In this document: piece by piece, positions 23,937 through 35,541 of the stretch
How positions within the stretch are numbered: position 1 is the stretch's first letter
How the letters are laid out: each line of letters begins with the position of its first letter
DNA from: Ottelia alismoides
Taxonomy: Eukaryota > Streptophyta > Magnoliopsida > Alismatales > Hydrocharitaceae
Direction of reading: 5' to 3'
Assembly (NCBI GenBank): GCA_037367405.1
Contig: JAZKJV010002619.1
Coordinates: 124,001-188,000, forward strand
Length of the DNA: 64,000 nucleotides
Position numbers and translations under genes: made by a program
Notes under the pieces: generated by a model
The model's database searches: none
Told to the model about the DNA's origin: nothing
Seen by the model: the letters and a program-made list of their open reading frames with translations, nothing else

Positions 23937-24450
23937 TAAAATTAACCCATAATTCTGATACTCTATTATTTACTAATGAAATTATCAAATTTGTATAAAA
24001 TACATATCTAATATTTTAGGAGACTTATCAATCATTTATTTCATCAAATATTTGTTCTTATCTGTTGGGTAGATATGCTATTAGTTTCGTCCTACTTTTG
24101 AAAAGTTCTGGTAATACCTTTGTAGATAAAATATTATTGCAGTGGTTATAATCATAATGAATTGTCTATGCTTCTAAGAATTGTATATAGTACGTTTCTA
24201 AAACTAAAATCATAATTCTAAGTTCTATTATCCATGGATGAAATTATAAGATTTGTGAAAATTTTACATTTAAGATTCTATATGAATTATCAATCATTTA
24301 TTTCATCAAATATTTGGGTTATCTATTGGGTAGGCATGCTCTTAATTTCAGTCTGTTTTTGAAATATCAATTAATAACCTTTTAGAAGAAGTTATTATTG
24401 TGGCGATCATAATCACAATTAATAAGGGATGGATTCAATTCCATCCATAC
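23937..24450. repeat. Diverged tandem duplication (~255 bp units) inside the Helitron-like element
   Basis: TTATCAATCATTTATTTCAT and the following bases occur near 24026 and again near 24286. Similarity extends through the two adjoining units (about 23937-24195 and 24197-24450), including TTGGGTAG.ATGCT. Divergence is moderate. Confidence 0.75.
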
Positions 24451-25925
24451 TGAAAGGTATGTAAATCAAACTACACATAATTTCCAGTGGAAAAGAAATT
24501 AATCGTCTTTCATCTCATAAAGAAAAGTACATGGAGGTTTAAACTTATTAGGTAAAAAATTAAAAATATATTACTTCAAAACAAATCTAGCTAGCATATG
24601 ACTCATCACAATGAATATTCATAAATTTGTTTTTTCTCTCCATGGTTTGCCTTTGATTTTTTTCGTGTTTATAAGTTACTATTCCCTTGCTCTTCCATAC
24701 TTATAATCGTAATTCTCTAATGAGTATGTGCACTGTCAACATTACATTTATGCTTAGAAATTAAAATTTTGTTCTCTTCTTTTTACAAGTTCCTTTGTTT
24801 TTTTCCTGCATATATGTTTTTTTCTCTTGCTTTTCCATAGGCAAAATCATCATGCTTGCATTACGGTCATTGCTTTTGTGCTCAGAAAATAAAAATGTTA
24901 TTTGCTTCTTTCTTTTCTACATGTAAAATTGTAATTTTTCATTGACTTTTTTCATTGCAGTCATTGCTTTTACGCCTAAAAATTGAAACTCTGATCGATT
25001 TTTTGTAAGAGGTCTATATTTCTCTACTTCTTCTTTGTTGGCATTATTTAAATGGATTTCTAATAATTTATCTAGATACTCCTGAAGTATATATCCATCA
25101 TTGCCATTTATATTTTAATTGGAAGGGTGTATCTGCAATTCTTGGATGCCTTATTCTTTGTGGATATGAGAGGAATTTGAATTATAATGTGAACTGTTTT
25201 AACTGATTTCCTATACGTATGCTTACTTACGGAGATAAAATTATAAGTGTATGTTGTTTTTTCCATTTCGGACTTCCTTTTTTGTCAGAATTGAAACTAT
25301 ATTTGCTTTCTTTTGAGTTTGTCTGTATTCTCCCTTTCATTATAACTTAACTTATCCTTAGAGTTCTTCGAACTACTTTCGTTTTATTTTTTATTTCAGA
25401 TACCAGCAATTTTAAAATAATGTGATCTATACGTATGTAACATGCAATTATTTTTGCTTCATGTTGTTTGATATCATAAAAGTATTTGTTGTTTATATTC
25501 CCTTTTTCCTAATGAATTGGCATTTTTTAAAAAAATTTGATCTCTTTCTCTCAATTATTCTTTGTTTGTTTATTCTGAGCTGGCTATATTTTAGACTTTA
25601 TTCTGACTTTGCATCTTCATAAAGGTTTGTGCCAGCGTTATCATTTAACATTTAGGTGCACATAACGGTAATTGCATATTGAATGTTCTGGATAGTTTCA
25701 TGTTACAATTTAGGATACCTTAAAAGCATCCAAATTTAGAAATTATTTTTAATACATATTCTAACAATTTCAGAAGCATATCAGAAGACATTTATGGAGA
25801 AGAGACACACGAGGAAGATCCTCCAAACATGTTTCCTCTTAACCAAACCCCCACATGTTCTATTATAATAAAGTTCACTATATTTTTGTTGATCAACACA
25901 ACTAAAAAAATGAAGAATTTACGAG

Positions 25926-26135
25926 AAATTGATCTATTAATTAAAGGTTACAACCTCATATATCAATTTACGCATGATTGCAAAATTGTCCTTCCGCGTA
26001 CTTCAATTTCTAACATATTTCACCTATATATTCCTCGAAAAAATAGATTTGCAGTACATTGATCTATTGCTTATTAATTACAACCTCATATATTAACTTA
26101 CATCTTACGCAAAATTGTCCTTTCGTCGCGTAGCG
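25926..26135. repeat. Duplicated 3' terminal region of the Helitron-like element
   Basis: GATCTATT..TTA, TTACAACCTCATATAT and GCAAAATTGTCCTT(C/T)CG occur at about 25930-26000 and again at about 26058-26125. Only the second copy leads into the hairpin and CTAG end. An inner copy of the terminus could once have been another end. Confidence 0.65.
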
Positions 26136-26164
26136 CGGGTATCCTCCCTAGTACATATCCTCCT

Positions 26165-28342
26165 AGTACTTCCGCCCTATTGCAATTTCAAATGGCATTT
26201 ACTTGATCATTGCGAAGGCGTTGGCTCGTCGGTTGGCGCCTTTCCTTGGCTCTCTCATCTCTCCTTGCCAAGCTGCATTCGTTCAAGGGAGGCAAATCTC
26301 TGATTGTTATGCTCTTGCCTCAGCTATCATCGACGGCTGGCACAGAAATGGGACGAAGGGGATTTTATGGAAAATTGATTTTGCGAAGGCTTACGACTCC
26401 CTGGATTGGCGATTCCTTTGGTCAGTCTTGAAATCTAGGGGCTTCCCACCCCTGTGGATCTCCTGGATCCGCCGCTGTGTAACCACGGTTTCCTTCTCCC
26501 TATCTATTAATGGGCGGCCTTCTGGGGGACTCTTCCAGCCTAGAAGGGGGGTTCGTCAGGGATGTCCCCTCGCCCCTCTTCTTTTTGTTTTGGCGGCGGA
26601 CGTGCTGCCTCGGATGATCCAACGTGTAACTAACGCTGGTCTTACTCGCGGATGCTATATGGGTGACCTCCATATCCCGCTCCTACAATATGCGGACGAC
26701 ACCCTATGTTTTATTGAGGGGGACAGGCATCAATATGCGGGTATGGCCAATACGGTCCAACTATTTTGTGAAATGTCGGGCCTCCGTATCAATGAGCACA
26801 AATCCAAATTTGTGCCCTTTGCTCTTTCGCCCACGGACGTTGGGGATTGTTCCTCCATCCTGGGGGCTGTTCCTGGGACACTACCGCTGGATTACTTGGG
26901 ACTACCTATCTCGGTGGGCAGGACACGGCTGCGCGATTATCAAAGGGTGGTGGAGAAAGTTGAGACTCGGCTGGCTGGTTGGCGATCTTCATTGCTTTCT
27001 CGCGGGGGGCGATTGGTGCTTCTTAAATACGTCCTTGCGGCTATTCCTATTTATTTTCTATCGACGCGCGGTCTGCCAAAGGGAATTACGGTTCGCCTGG
27101 AGAAATATATGAGGGGATTCCTTTGGGGTAAGAACGCTTCTGCGCGTAGAGGGATCCATTTGGTCGCTTGGGATGCCATTGCGCGTCCTAAATGCGACGG
27201 GGGTCTGGGCGTTCGGAGGCTGGAGGTCATTCGTGAAGCTTTTCTACTCAAATGGGCTTTGAGGCTTGTTAGCAACGATGATGGTTTCCTTGTGCGATGC
27301 CTTCGCACGGCGGCGGGCAATGCATTTCTTTCCGCCTTTGACGGTCGCCCTCCCGATCACTGTCCACTCTTTTGGCGCGAGGCCTTTGGTGTCTTCAACC
27401 GCAATCGGTCCCTGTTTCGGCCGTCTCTCGGCGATGGGACCTCATTCCGCTTTTGGACTTCGGACTGGTCAGGTAAGGGCATCTTCATGAACCTTTTCCC
27501 GAGACTTTTTGCGCTGGCAAGGGACAAATACGCTTCGGTGGGTTCATGTTGGAACAATGGATCTTGGTGCCCGATTTTGGTCGACTCTCTTTCTGCTCAG
27601 CGGATTTTGGATTTCAGCTCTCTGATGACTTTACTCGTCGACACCCCAACTCCATCGGGGGGTCCTGATCACTTCATTTGGGGTGAGGGGTCCTTTTCTT
27701 CGAGGAAGGCATACTCTGCTCTTCTCCCCATCGCTGTTCGTACGGAGCCTTCTCTTATTGATCACTGCAACCTCATATGGGGTCTTAGGCTTCCGGAAAG
27801 GATTGGTATATTTTTGTGGATCCTTAGGCGTGGTCGTCTTCTTACCCGCGACCATATGGTATCTATATTCCCAAACATTCCAAGTCTCTGCGGATTGTGC
27901 GATGCGGCTTTGGAGACGGCCGACCATCTCTTTCTTCATTGCGACCTTGTGCGGTCCATATGGGATGACGTTGCCTGGGTGAACCACTCGTCCATGGAAT
28001 CTTTTTGGGACAGCCTTGCAGCTGCTGCAACTCGTCCGAGGTCGGAGAAACTAATCCCCTTCGCGCGCATATGGAGTATCTGGTTGGGAAGAAACAAAGC
28101 TATCTTCGCGGGACAGCGATTCTATATCGAAAATATCAGCATTGACGCATATCGCTTTTGTATGGACTGGTCCTCTATGTAACTTTCTGTAATTGGGGGC
28201 GTTTGGTATCACTACTGATATCAACTCCCCTGTCTTCTTTTCCCTTTTCCCTCTGTAAGTATCTTCTTTTCATAAAGCCTTAATAAACTGGGGCGAACAC
28301 CTACGGGTGTCTCCCCCTTTTTGGAGTGTCAAAAAAAAAAGC
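26165..28342 (+). mobile_element. 5'-truncated L1-type LINE with long intact frame
   Basis: L1 sequence begins abruptly at about 26165, inside the RT domain, just after the CTAGT of the Helitron-like terminus. It runs through a stop at 28182, a 3' UTR and an A-tail at about 28330-28342. The 3' UTR ends TACGGGTGTCTCCCCCTTTT then GGAGTGTC-A(10). The same kind of ending (CCCC, T-rich, TC, A-run) marks the L1 fragments at 35541, 50566 and 52669. Five-prime truncation is the usual outcome of L1 insertion. I found no clear target duplication. Confidence 0.85.
26167..28182 (+). pseudogene. L1 RT and zf-RVT region, open 671 codons, no start
   Basis: The frame is open from 26167 (YFRPIAISNGIYLIIAKALA) with no natural initiator, because the endonuclease and N-terminus are missing. 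RT landmarks are QAAFVQGRQI, KIDFAKAYDSLDW, GVRQGCPLAPLLFVLAAD, YADD at 26689-26700 and YLGLPISVGRTRL. The C-terminal part holds the plant-L1 reverse-transcriptase zinc-binding region, including PERIGIFLW and CGLCDAALETADHLFLHC, a C-x2-C...H...C pattern near codon 570. It ends IENISIDAYRFCMDWSSM. No frameshift or stop interrupts it, so it is the best preserved coding segment here and probably a young insertion, though it is dead on arrival without its endonuclease. Confidence 0.88.
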
Positions 28343-30110
28343 TGGGATTTTCTCAGTTCTATTGACACGTGGCCCCTTCTTTGCTTCCCATTTCCCGGTC
28401 GAGCATCTCCCATTTCATTGCCCCTCTTGGTCTTTTCTTCCCAATCTGCTGACATATGGACCCCTCTTTTGTGTTTCTGTTGCATGTCACCAGGCTTTCT
28501 TCTTCTATTAAGCCTCGGCGAGGGTCTCTGTGACTTCCATTAATGATCCGATGAATCCTCTCTAATCGAACGGTCGTGACGAGTTAGCTTAGATCACCAG
28601 AGTGAATCTCGATATAAAAAAAGATGAAGGTTGTGATGCACCCATATCCTCTTCACTCAGCCCGCGCACAAGGTGATGCTGTGAGGGGCTGCACTGCTCA
28701 TTACGGCGAATGAGTTCCAGGTCTGGTACCATTCATTTCGGGACGCCAACTCCTCATGCGAGTTTTTTGGCAAGGACAATTCGAGGGCTTTCCCTTGCTA
28801 TGCAAACGCACGATAAAGCAAGATATATACTTTTTTAGATTTGATGTGGTATTTTTGGTGGAGCAACATCGACTGTGGGAGTGTTGCGACCTAATGGGCG
28901 AGTTGATGGGTGCGGAGGACCGCTCCTGATGTGGGTCGTCCCTGTCATCCAGTTGCGACACACCAATGACCGTTCTTGGCCACCACCATGCCCGAGGTCC
29001 GAGAGTGAGATGACATCCAACGCCGCATCGATTCCCGAAGAAAGCCCTCTTCTCTACCTTCTCCACGTCAACGATTGGTTACCGGTACAACAATGCCCTC
29101 TATACCCCGTCTCAGTGATCAGTTGTAGCTGTTTACGGTGATTTCTTCATTATCCCATCATCGGCAATGGAAGATTACAGAGTGAACAAATTGATAATAT
29201 ATTGGAAACTGTAGTCTGTAGCATATATATACATATGTTCTTTTATTAAAATATGACACGACACAGTGGTTACATACTTCTCTTACCTGTAACTTTTCTC
29301 TCTTTTTGTTTGTTGCTACGAAGTTCATACATCTTTGCATGAATCTGGTGGTTTTGTCTCCATCGCCGACAGTGTGACAAGTTCCCATGTATTCTTTTCT
29401 TCATCACAAGGAAATCACATGTTTTATTAGACCATGCTTTTTAAACAGACTAATTTTTCTCGGTCAGGTTTCCATATTTTTTTCCTATGTTTCCTTCTCT
29501 CTTTTCTTATTTTGTAATTCCCTTCTCATGTAATTCTTACTCTTTTATCTTTTTTAGTTCACGAATTTCATTTTTATTTTTTTGTTAAAGATTACTATTT
29601 TCAAAAGGTAGACATGTAGCTCTGTTTTTTCGATTAACAATCTATAATGAAATGTGTTGACTGAAGTGTTGTGAATAATTTTGGAAATGTAAACTTGACG
29701 TGGATCGTTCTCTGCAAGCAAAACTTGAACTTGGAGTATTCCTCCATGCTATTTGCTTATCAAAACCTGTGCATGTATCACTACTATGTAATATAACCTA
29801 AGTTATCTCTAATTAAAATTATTATTAATGAATCAAGTATATTAGATCCAAGTTATCTTTCTGGAATTCAGATTCATAGATATGTGTTTTGTAGATACTT
29901 GTGAGTAAAGATGACTATAGAAGGAGCATCAACTATTATTCATTTAGTTGTAATTTTTTAAATAATATGTAGATAATGTTTATGGTAAGGTAAATAGTGT
30001 CAACAAAAGATAATAATTGTTTTTTTATCTATATCTTTTGGCTTAAAAATGTAAGCAAAAATACGTTGTAGATGTTTAACATATTGATTTTATTTGGAAT
30101 ATATATATAT
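28343..30110. other. Possible second Helitron-like 5' fragment, then gene-free sequence
   Basis: About 28343-28400 (GGGATTTTCTCAG...GACACGTGGCCCC) resembles the start of the Helitron-like element at 22890-22935 (GGGTTTTTCACCC...GACACATGGCACG), with a similar pyrimidine-rich stretch following. No CTRR terminus was found downstream. The rest (28510-30110) is moderately GC-rich until 29160 and AT-rich after. Frames at 28701-29141 on both strands encode nothing I recognise. Confidence 0.4.
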
Positions 30111-30499
30111 GAGGAAAGAGATCATACTTCATGAAGTAGGTAACCTTACTTACTTCATACTAAATTTTGGTAAATGTTTTTTTTTATTTTTTGGAAAATA
30201 CCGCTATGAATTTTCAAAACTATATCCCTCTAATATGTCATTCCAATTTCGTCAGAAACAGAGACTTTCATGCCCTCCATCCAGTACAGGTCGATTACAA
30301 CAAATCTAAGACCGTTAAAATTACCTATTCTAGATGGATGGCATAAGAGTCTGTTTCTAACCAAATTTGAATGACACATTAGAGGGATATAGTTATGAAA
30401 ATCCATGGTGGTATTTTTCCAAAGAAATAAAAACATTTGCCAAAAATTGGCATGAAGTAGATAAGGTTACCTACTTCACGAAGTAAGATCCTTTTCCTC
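30111..30499. mobile_element. Foldback MITE with ~175-bp inverted arms
   Basis: The left arm starts GAGGAAAGAGATCATACTTC and the right arm ends GAAGTAAGATCCTTTTCCTC. The complement of the right arm follows the left arm almost base for base for about 175 positions, through TATATCCCTCTAAT.TGTCATTC and AGAAACAGA.... About 45 unpaired bases (30285-30330) separate the arms. TATAT lies on both sides (30106-30110 and 30500-30504), but the left flank is a simple AT run, so the duplication is weak evidence. There is no coding capacity. The superfamily is unclear. Confidence 0.85.
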
Positions 30500-30523
30500 T
30501 ATATGTTTATATATGTAAGTTAT

Positions 30524-33179
30524 TGTTGGACATGCGAGCCCATGGCGAGCCATTATGATATGAATGTTATTGCACATATCATTCCTTGATCAGAAATGAA
30601 GAATGAATAAGTTGCATAATAGGTCCCTTAGTACAATTAGGGTTATGTACCATGGCAATCTTAATGATCATACAACTGTTGATTCAATAATTGAATCATA
30701 GAGGCTGGTGCTTGGGTGAATAACTAAAGGGTTAGATTGAAGACTCATCAAGCACCGTCAAATGATTGTTAAGAGATGATCTCCAACCTGAGTAGGAGAT
30801 GGCAATCCTTTCTCACATAGGCTGATATCTGACCGACCTCTTGATGCAGGTCCTCTGCATAGGAATAGAGATTCGGAGGTGTTAGATAAGTTAGGTCAAA
30901 GAGTTGACTTAACGAAGTCGAGATAACCAAAGTCCTATATCGTATGTTGTCACGATACATGCACGCATCCTCTGACCGGAGACAGATGTGTTACTATATA
31001 TCTGAGTATGTACATTTGGCAGACCAATAGGTTGATGATCTAATCAAGGTCTATACACCGGCGCGCTGGTGTGCATGTAAGGGCATATGATTAATACGAT
31101 CTCTCAAAGGGATCATACACATTCAGTTACTGAACCGGAAGGCATGAGCTCACTCATGAGATATTAGGAAGAATCAAATTCCGTGCACGGTCGTCTCGCT
31201 TTGGAATCTTGACTGAATTTGTAGGTTTGATATATACTTTTGGAAAGTATATGATTAAGACCTAGGTATGATATATGCTTTTGGAAAGTATATAATCGAT
31301 ACCGACTCCCAATGATCGAATGAGAAACTTATTGATAAAACCATGAAGTAGACAGTATAAAGTTGATCTAATACTTCGGGTTTATTCTGAGTCTTCCAGT
31401 ATGCAGGATGTACAGGTATTGGGAATACCTGAGGGTGATGTGATCATAAAAGATTGTATAACCATGACGCTTCCATTCTTAGGGAGTGATGAAACAGGTC
31501 TGGATTTTAGTGACCCCTCTCAGCAGAGAAGTAATCTGATCTTAGTCCAAATGTTGGACATTGATCTGAATGTGATTCAGATGCAATGAGAAGATTATAT
31601 TTGCGGTCTTGATTTAATCAAGCATCTATGGGAGGCCCGAGATCTGGATTTGAGATGTGATCTCAATATCCAAGTCACTATACGTGAAACAATACAATCG
31701 CCCTGTCCTTATCTCCAAGTATCTGCGAAGAAAGCGCATTATCCTTGAATGGGTTCAGGATAATTTCATTGTTGATACTATGTATACGAGCATTGAGAAA
31801 ATTGATAATTAAATGTAAATTAATTATCATGAGTAATATGAATGTGATTCATATTATAAAGAGAGTTATCTAAGATAATTACATGTGATTTAATTACCAA
31901 AGATGTAAATAATGTGAATGTGATTTATATTATTTGGGCACATGAAAATAGAGATCCAAGATGATTAAATGTGATTTAATTATCATGGATATGAATAATG
32001 TGGATAGCAATATCCATATATTAGTTATATATATTATAAATGTGATTTATAATATATAAGAGAGAGTTATTTGTAATTTACATTTGTTAATTAAATGTTA
32101 ATGTGAATTGGATTCACATGAAACAATTAATTGAAAATGTAATTCACAATTTATTTTGGGTTGTGAATGTGATTCACAATTTTCCAATGGCAAGATTGCA
32201 ATGTTCACAAAATAATTTGAAATTATTTTAGTGAATATTTTTTGGAACAAAAGTTGTTGCAAATATTGGAGAAATTAATGGGATAATGTATCTCATGGAA
32301 TAAAAGGAGAAGAAGCCACCTTCCATGTGGGGAGGGTGGACGGCCACATTTCCTACATGGAATGTGGTGGTCGTCCACTCCATTCATGAAAGGAGGCTTG
32401 CCTCCTTCTTATTTCTCCAATGGAGATTGATTTGATATAAATCAAATTATATTTAATATATATTTGATTTTTATTAAATTAATTGTTGTTGGTTTTACCA
32501 ACACAAATCTTAGCCATTAAAAGAAACACGATCAATGAGAGCCATTAGATTTGTGTTGCCCATGGGTTGAGATCCATGGATCCCAAAATATTATAAAAGG
32601 AGAGACACCCCTTTGCTCTTCTTTACACAACACACAAGAGAACATAAGTCTCTCTCTCTATTTCTCTCTACACGTCAGCCCTCTCTCTCCCTCTCATGTG
32701 GTCGTCCACCATGGATGCCCTAGAGAGGTTCTCCATCGCTGCAGCGTCGTCGTTATGTTGCCCGATCGTTTGCTCGTGGATCTCCGTCTCCTTCGGTGCG
32801 CCTCGCTCGTGAAGAAGACGCCGGATCTCGTGTGTCAAGATCAAGAGATCCGTTGTTTGGATCATCAACATGGATTGCGAGAAGCACGCGATTTATCTCC
32901 GCGCTCGCAAGCGTCTCCTCCGTCGGATCGGACTTGAGACAGGAGGTCTCTTCGTTTAGAGACTCGATCGCAACCACGCTTCAAGAGGCAATCCTATTAC
33001 TTGTTTGTGGTTTAGACGAAACGATCCGAGAAGTGTTCTTGGATCATGTGGTTTCGTCACATAAAAATTTTTTTAATTTCCGCTGCATAGAACAACTAAT
33101 ACGACTAGTCGTTCTTCGTCGAATTCGATACGATACTCACACTTCCGTGATGTGCTTGAGGATCTAACCATATCCTTCA
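30524..33179 (+). mobile_element. LTR-like block (~2.65 kb), unclassified
   Basis: The block starts TGTTGGACATGCGAGCC and ends TATCCTTCA. Near the middle-right are TATTATAAAAGG (about 32588) followed by a CT-rich leader, and a GC-rich stretch (32700-33000) with ATG-rich frames, as in R/U5 of some plant copia LTRs. Flanking pentamers (GTTAT and ATTCT) match at only three of five positions, and no primer site or polypurine tract adjoins either end. It could be a decayed solo LTR. I see no conserved protein in it: the frames at 32551-33167 lack recognised motifs. Confidence 0.45.
31790..32180. repeat. Cluster of TGTGATT(T/C)A..ATTA words, partly palindromic
   Basis: Variants of AATGTGATTTAATTA, TGTGATTCA and ATAATGTGAATGTGATT recur at least ten times in about 390 bases, with local palindromes such as TGTGAATTGGATTCACA near 32100. 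This gives a strongly patterned AT-rich tract inside the LTR-like block. Confidence 0.65.
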
Positions 33180-33784
33180 ATTCTCCTGTGTATATATCTT
33201 CTTGAAAGCAAAGGGAAAGAACGCAGATCTTTGAGATATCTCAATGTTAGGTAAGATTATGATAAGGTTTGTTCTTGAATTTAATTTACACATTGGTCTT
33301 CACGGTTATGGTATGAGTGTAATAATTATCTCTATTGCTAGATCATCTACATTTTATTTTCTTTTGTGTGAGACTAATAATTATTTTTTGTCATTTTGGT
33401 TATAAATGGATTGGTCGTTTATTATTATGCAGACATCATAGAGATTTTGGATGGTGCAACAATGTTTTTGTTATATCATCGATACTCTATTCTATTTGTA
33501 TTTTTGGTTATGCATTGTTCGTATTACTTACAAGACGTAATGATGATAACCTTAAATGAATGTCAATCAGATGAATAATCCTCCTTAAAACATAAAATGA
33601 TGAGCCAATTTAGAATTCCTCTTCAGGAATCATTTCATATCTATTTAAGGTTTACAGGACCACAATTGCAAAATGAGGATTTTGAGCCTATGTTATATTT
33701 ATACAATAACTTTTTCTCCTTTAAGGCACTTCATTTTAGCTTGGGTTTTGAGATAAGTTATCATATAAAATATGTACTGAATCT
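33180..33784. other. AT-rich stretch, nothing recognised
   Basis: Frames at 33335-33797 are hydrophobic by base composition only. No motif, repeat boundary or RNA gene is visible. Confidence 0.5.
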
Positions 33785-33940
33785 TGTAGAGATATAGTTG
33801 TTTACATTATTTATTTCCATGTTTCCGTACTATTTCTTAATTTCCTGTACTTATAAATGTCTTGTGTAATTTACCCATAGGCTACTCTCCTATATAAGAG
33901 AGCCTATATAGTTGTTTACATCTCTCTTTTTTCTCCAACA
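33785..33940 (+). mobile_element. Copia-2 5' LTR (156 bp)
   Basis: The LTR runs TGTAGAGATATAG...TTCTCCAACA and sits directly against a perfect primer site. It contains TAATTTACCCATAGG, then CTCTCCTATATAAGAGAGCC, a TATA-type core shared with the Copia-4 LTRs (TAATTTACCCATGGG, CTCTATATATAAGG). No 3' partner is present, because the element is cut at about 35095. Confidence 0.88.
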
Positions 33941-33952
33941 TGGTATCAGAGC
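33941..33952 (+). other. Copia-2 primer binding site
   Basis: TGGTATCAGAGC is complementary to the 3' end of plant initiator tRNA-Met and directly follows the LTR's terminal CA. Confidence 0.93.
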
Positions 33953-34383
33953 GGCGATCCTAGAGCTCTCGATCCGAAACCCTAACCCTACCAGTCGCCC
34001 TTTCCCCCTTCTCCCTCATGCTCCTGCGCCGCCCCTCCCCTCGCGACATTGCCCCTAGCAACCCCTCCCCTCGCGCCATGCCAGTAGCACCGCCCTCCCC
34101 TCGCCGCGCAGCCCCTACACGCGTTGCGCCCCCGCCTAGAGCTCCCCCCCCCCGCCTAACGTTGTCCCCCACGCGTGCTCGGCCATCTAGTGTCGTGTTC
34201 GTGCATCGGTTCCTTTGCACGCGGATCATGTCTGTGTGTTGCGTCTAAAGAATCCAGTATTGGGGTCTCCGCCTGGGTAATGGATTTGAGTGCATAAGTC
34301 TATATATGCATTCAAGTCCCGGTATGGTTGTGTAGACATTGATTATTTGATCTATAAAGCCCCAGTTCTGTACATCCGGCAAT

Positions 34384-35095
34384 ATGTCAGAAAGCAAAGT
34401 TGATGTACCAGCCACAAGCACCTTCAGAGGTCCAGTGCCTATTCTCAAAATGGACGGGACAAACTATGAATTGTGGGTTATGCAGTTCATGAGCATGATG
34501 AAGTCTACCGGTAAGAAACACATTATTACCGAGGAGAGCCGGCTGAGAAGACTGGGGTTAACGCCCCATGGGAGGCGGATGATGCGTATGCCAAGGTTTG
34601 ACTTTCAGGCCCATTGGCAATAGAGATCGCCAATGATATACCCATCATCCCACAGCAAAGGCGATGTGGGATATTCTTGTTGCCACTTATTCCCAAGCAA
34701 AGAACGAGACCAAGATCCTATAGCTCCATCGTGATATTTTTACTATCAAGCATAATGGACGGTGACTTCACTCAATTTAATCGTTGTGTGGGATGTTTGA
34801 GAAACTCTATAGCTTCATGCCTCTTACATCTACTCCTGAGTAGCAGAAGACGTATAGGAATGCCACCATGGTTGGTGTATTCCTGGAAGCCCTAGATCCT
34901 GAGTATGAGGCGGCCCGTTCTCAGATTTTGACAGCCTCTGCTATTCCTCCTATGGAGGAAGCCCTCCGCAGGCTCGGTCGGATCATTGTTCCATCTTCTA
35001 CTGTCAGTCAGACGTCCTCAGCAACGGAGGCTTCCCAAGGTCGAGGAGGATCTTCTCAGTTTCATGGTCGTGAACCTAGGGCTGTCTTCCTTTAG
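34384..35095 (+). pseudogene. Copia-2 gag, frameshifted and cut short
   Basis: The start MSESKVDVP is followed by the family signature KMDGTNYELW and GKKHII, as in Copia-4 (43050) and, on the minus strand, Copia-3 (48170). The frame breaks after about 55 codons and passes through a second frame (34614-34895). It recovers at 34868 with ALDPEYEAARSQIL and a Gly/Arg-rich tail (SQGRGGSSQFHGRE), then stops near 35095 where an L1 fragment begins. Active copies continue into a CCHC zinc knuckle, which is absent here. Gag would form the virus-like particle. Confidence 0.85.
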
Positions 35096-35099
35096 CTCC

Positions 35100-35541
35100 A
35101 CAAGCATGAATCTTGCTGACCAAGGCAAGGAGATACTCCTTCATCCAAGGAGGTGACACTTTGTGCCACGTGTGTGCTGCTGAGGAGGAATATTTGGACC
35201 ATCTTTTCTATTCCTGTACTCGGGCCCGTGAGATTGGTCGGAGATGAACACTTCGTGGTTGGACCCTTCATCCCCTCCAAGCTTTTGTAACTCCCTCGTA
35301 GCCAACCAATTCAGATCGATGTTGGAGTTGTTGTGCCCATTCCCCACGATCTGGACGATATGGCTCTCTCGTAATGGACATATTTTCCTTTGCATAGATT
35401 TTATGTTGATAATGTTGTTCATTTAGCTAGATCTCTCCTTAAGATCAGGTTGTTGTAAGTTTTCATGTGACCCTACCATTTTTAATAAAACTTGGGGCAG
35501 AAACCTACGGAGTGATTCCCCATTTTTTGACTCAAAAAAAC
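35100..35541 (+). pseudogene. L1-type LINE 3' fragment (zf-RVT region)
   Basis: The frame starting near 35116 (LTKARRYSFIQGGDTLCHVC, then EEEYLDHLFYSC) is the plant-L1 zinc-binding region. It is followed by IWLSRNGHIF, a 3' UTR ending TGATTCCCCATTTTTTGACTC and A(7). It abuts Copia-2 gag. TCCTTTA lies on both sides (about 35088 and 35543) as a possible short target duplication. Confidence 0.82.

Larger units (their letters stand above)
22862..26151 (+). mobile_element. Helitron-like element, non-autonomous (~3.3 kb)
   Basis: The 3' end reads TCGCGTAGCGCGGG, then TATCCTCC, then CTAG followed by T (26148-26152). This is a short CGCG-TAG-CGCG hairpin (26127-26137) about 10 bases before a CTRR-T terminus, as Helitrons have. 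The 5' end has TCTATATAC followed by TTTAAAGTCGGGTTTTTCACCCATT, resembling the TC...CCCATT starts of plant Helitrons. The 10-bp ATCTATATAC is doubled there (22861-22880), so the exact first base is 22862 or 22872. There is no Rep/helicase gene inside. The pyrimidine-rich frames at 22919-23505 look like low-complexity artefacts. No target duplication is expected, because Helitrons insert between A and T. Confidence 0.65.

Noticed and set aside
28701..29141. Frames of 121, 61 and 88 aa on both strands
   Set aside because: No recognisable motif; overlapping on opposite strands. Could be captured sequence but there is no evidence.
32551..33167. Frames of 128, 123, 74 and 67 aa
   Set aside because: GC-rich U5-like part of an LTR-like block, open in several phases; no domain.
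30524..33179. Calling this a definite solo LTR
   Set aside because: The ends look right (TG...CA) but the flanking pentamers do not match and no internal element adjoins, so it is kept only as LTR-like.
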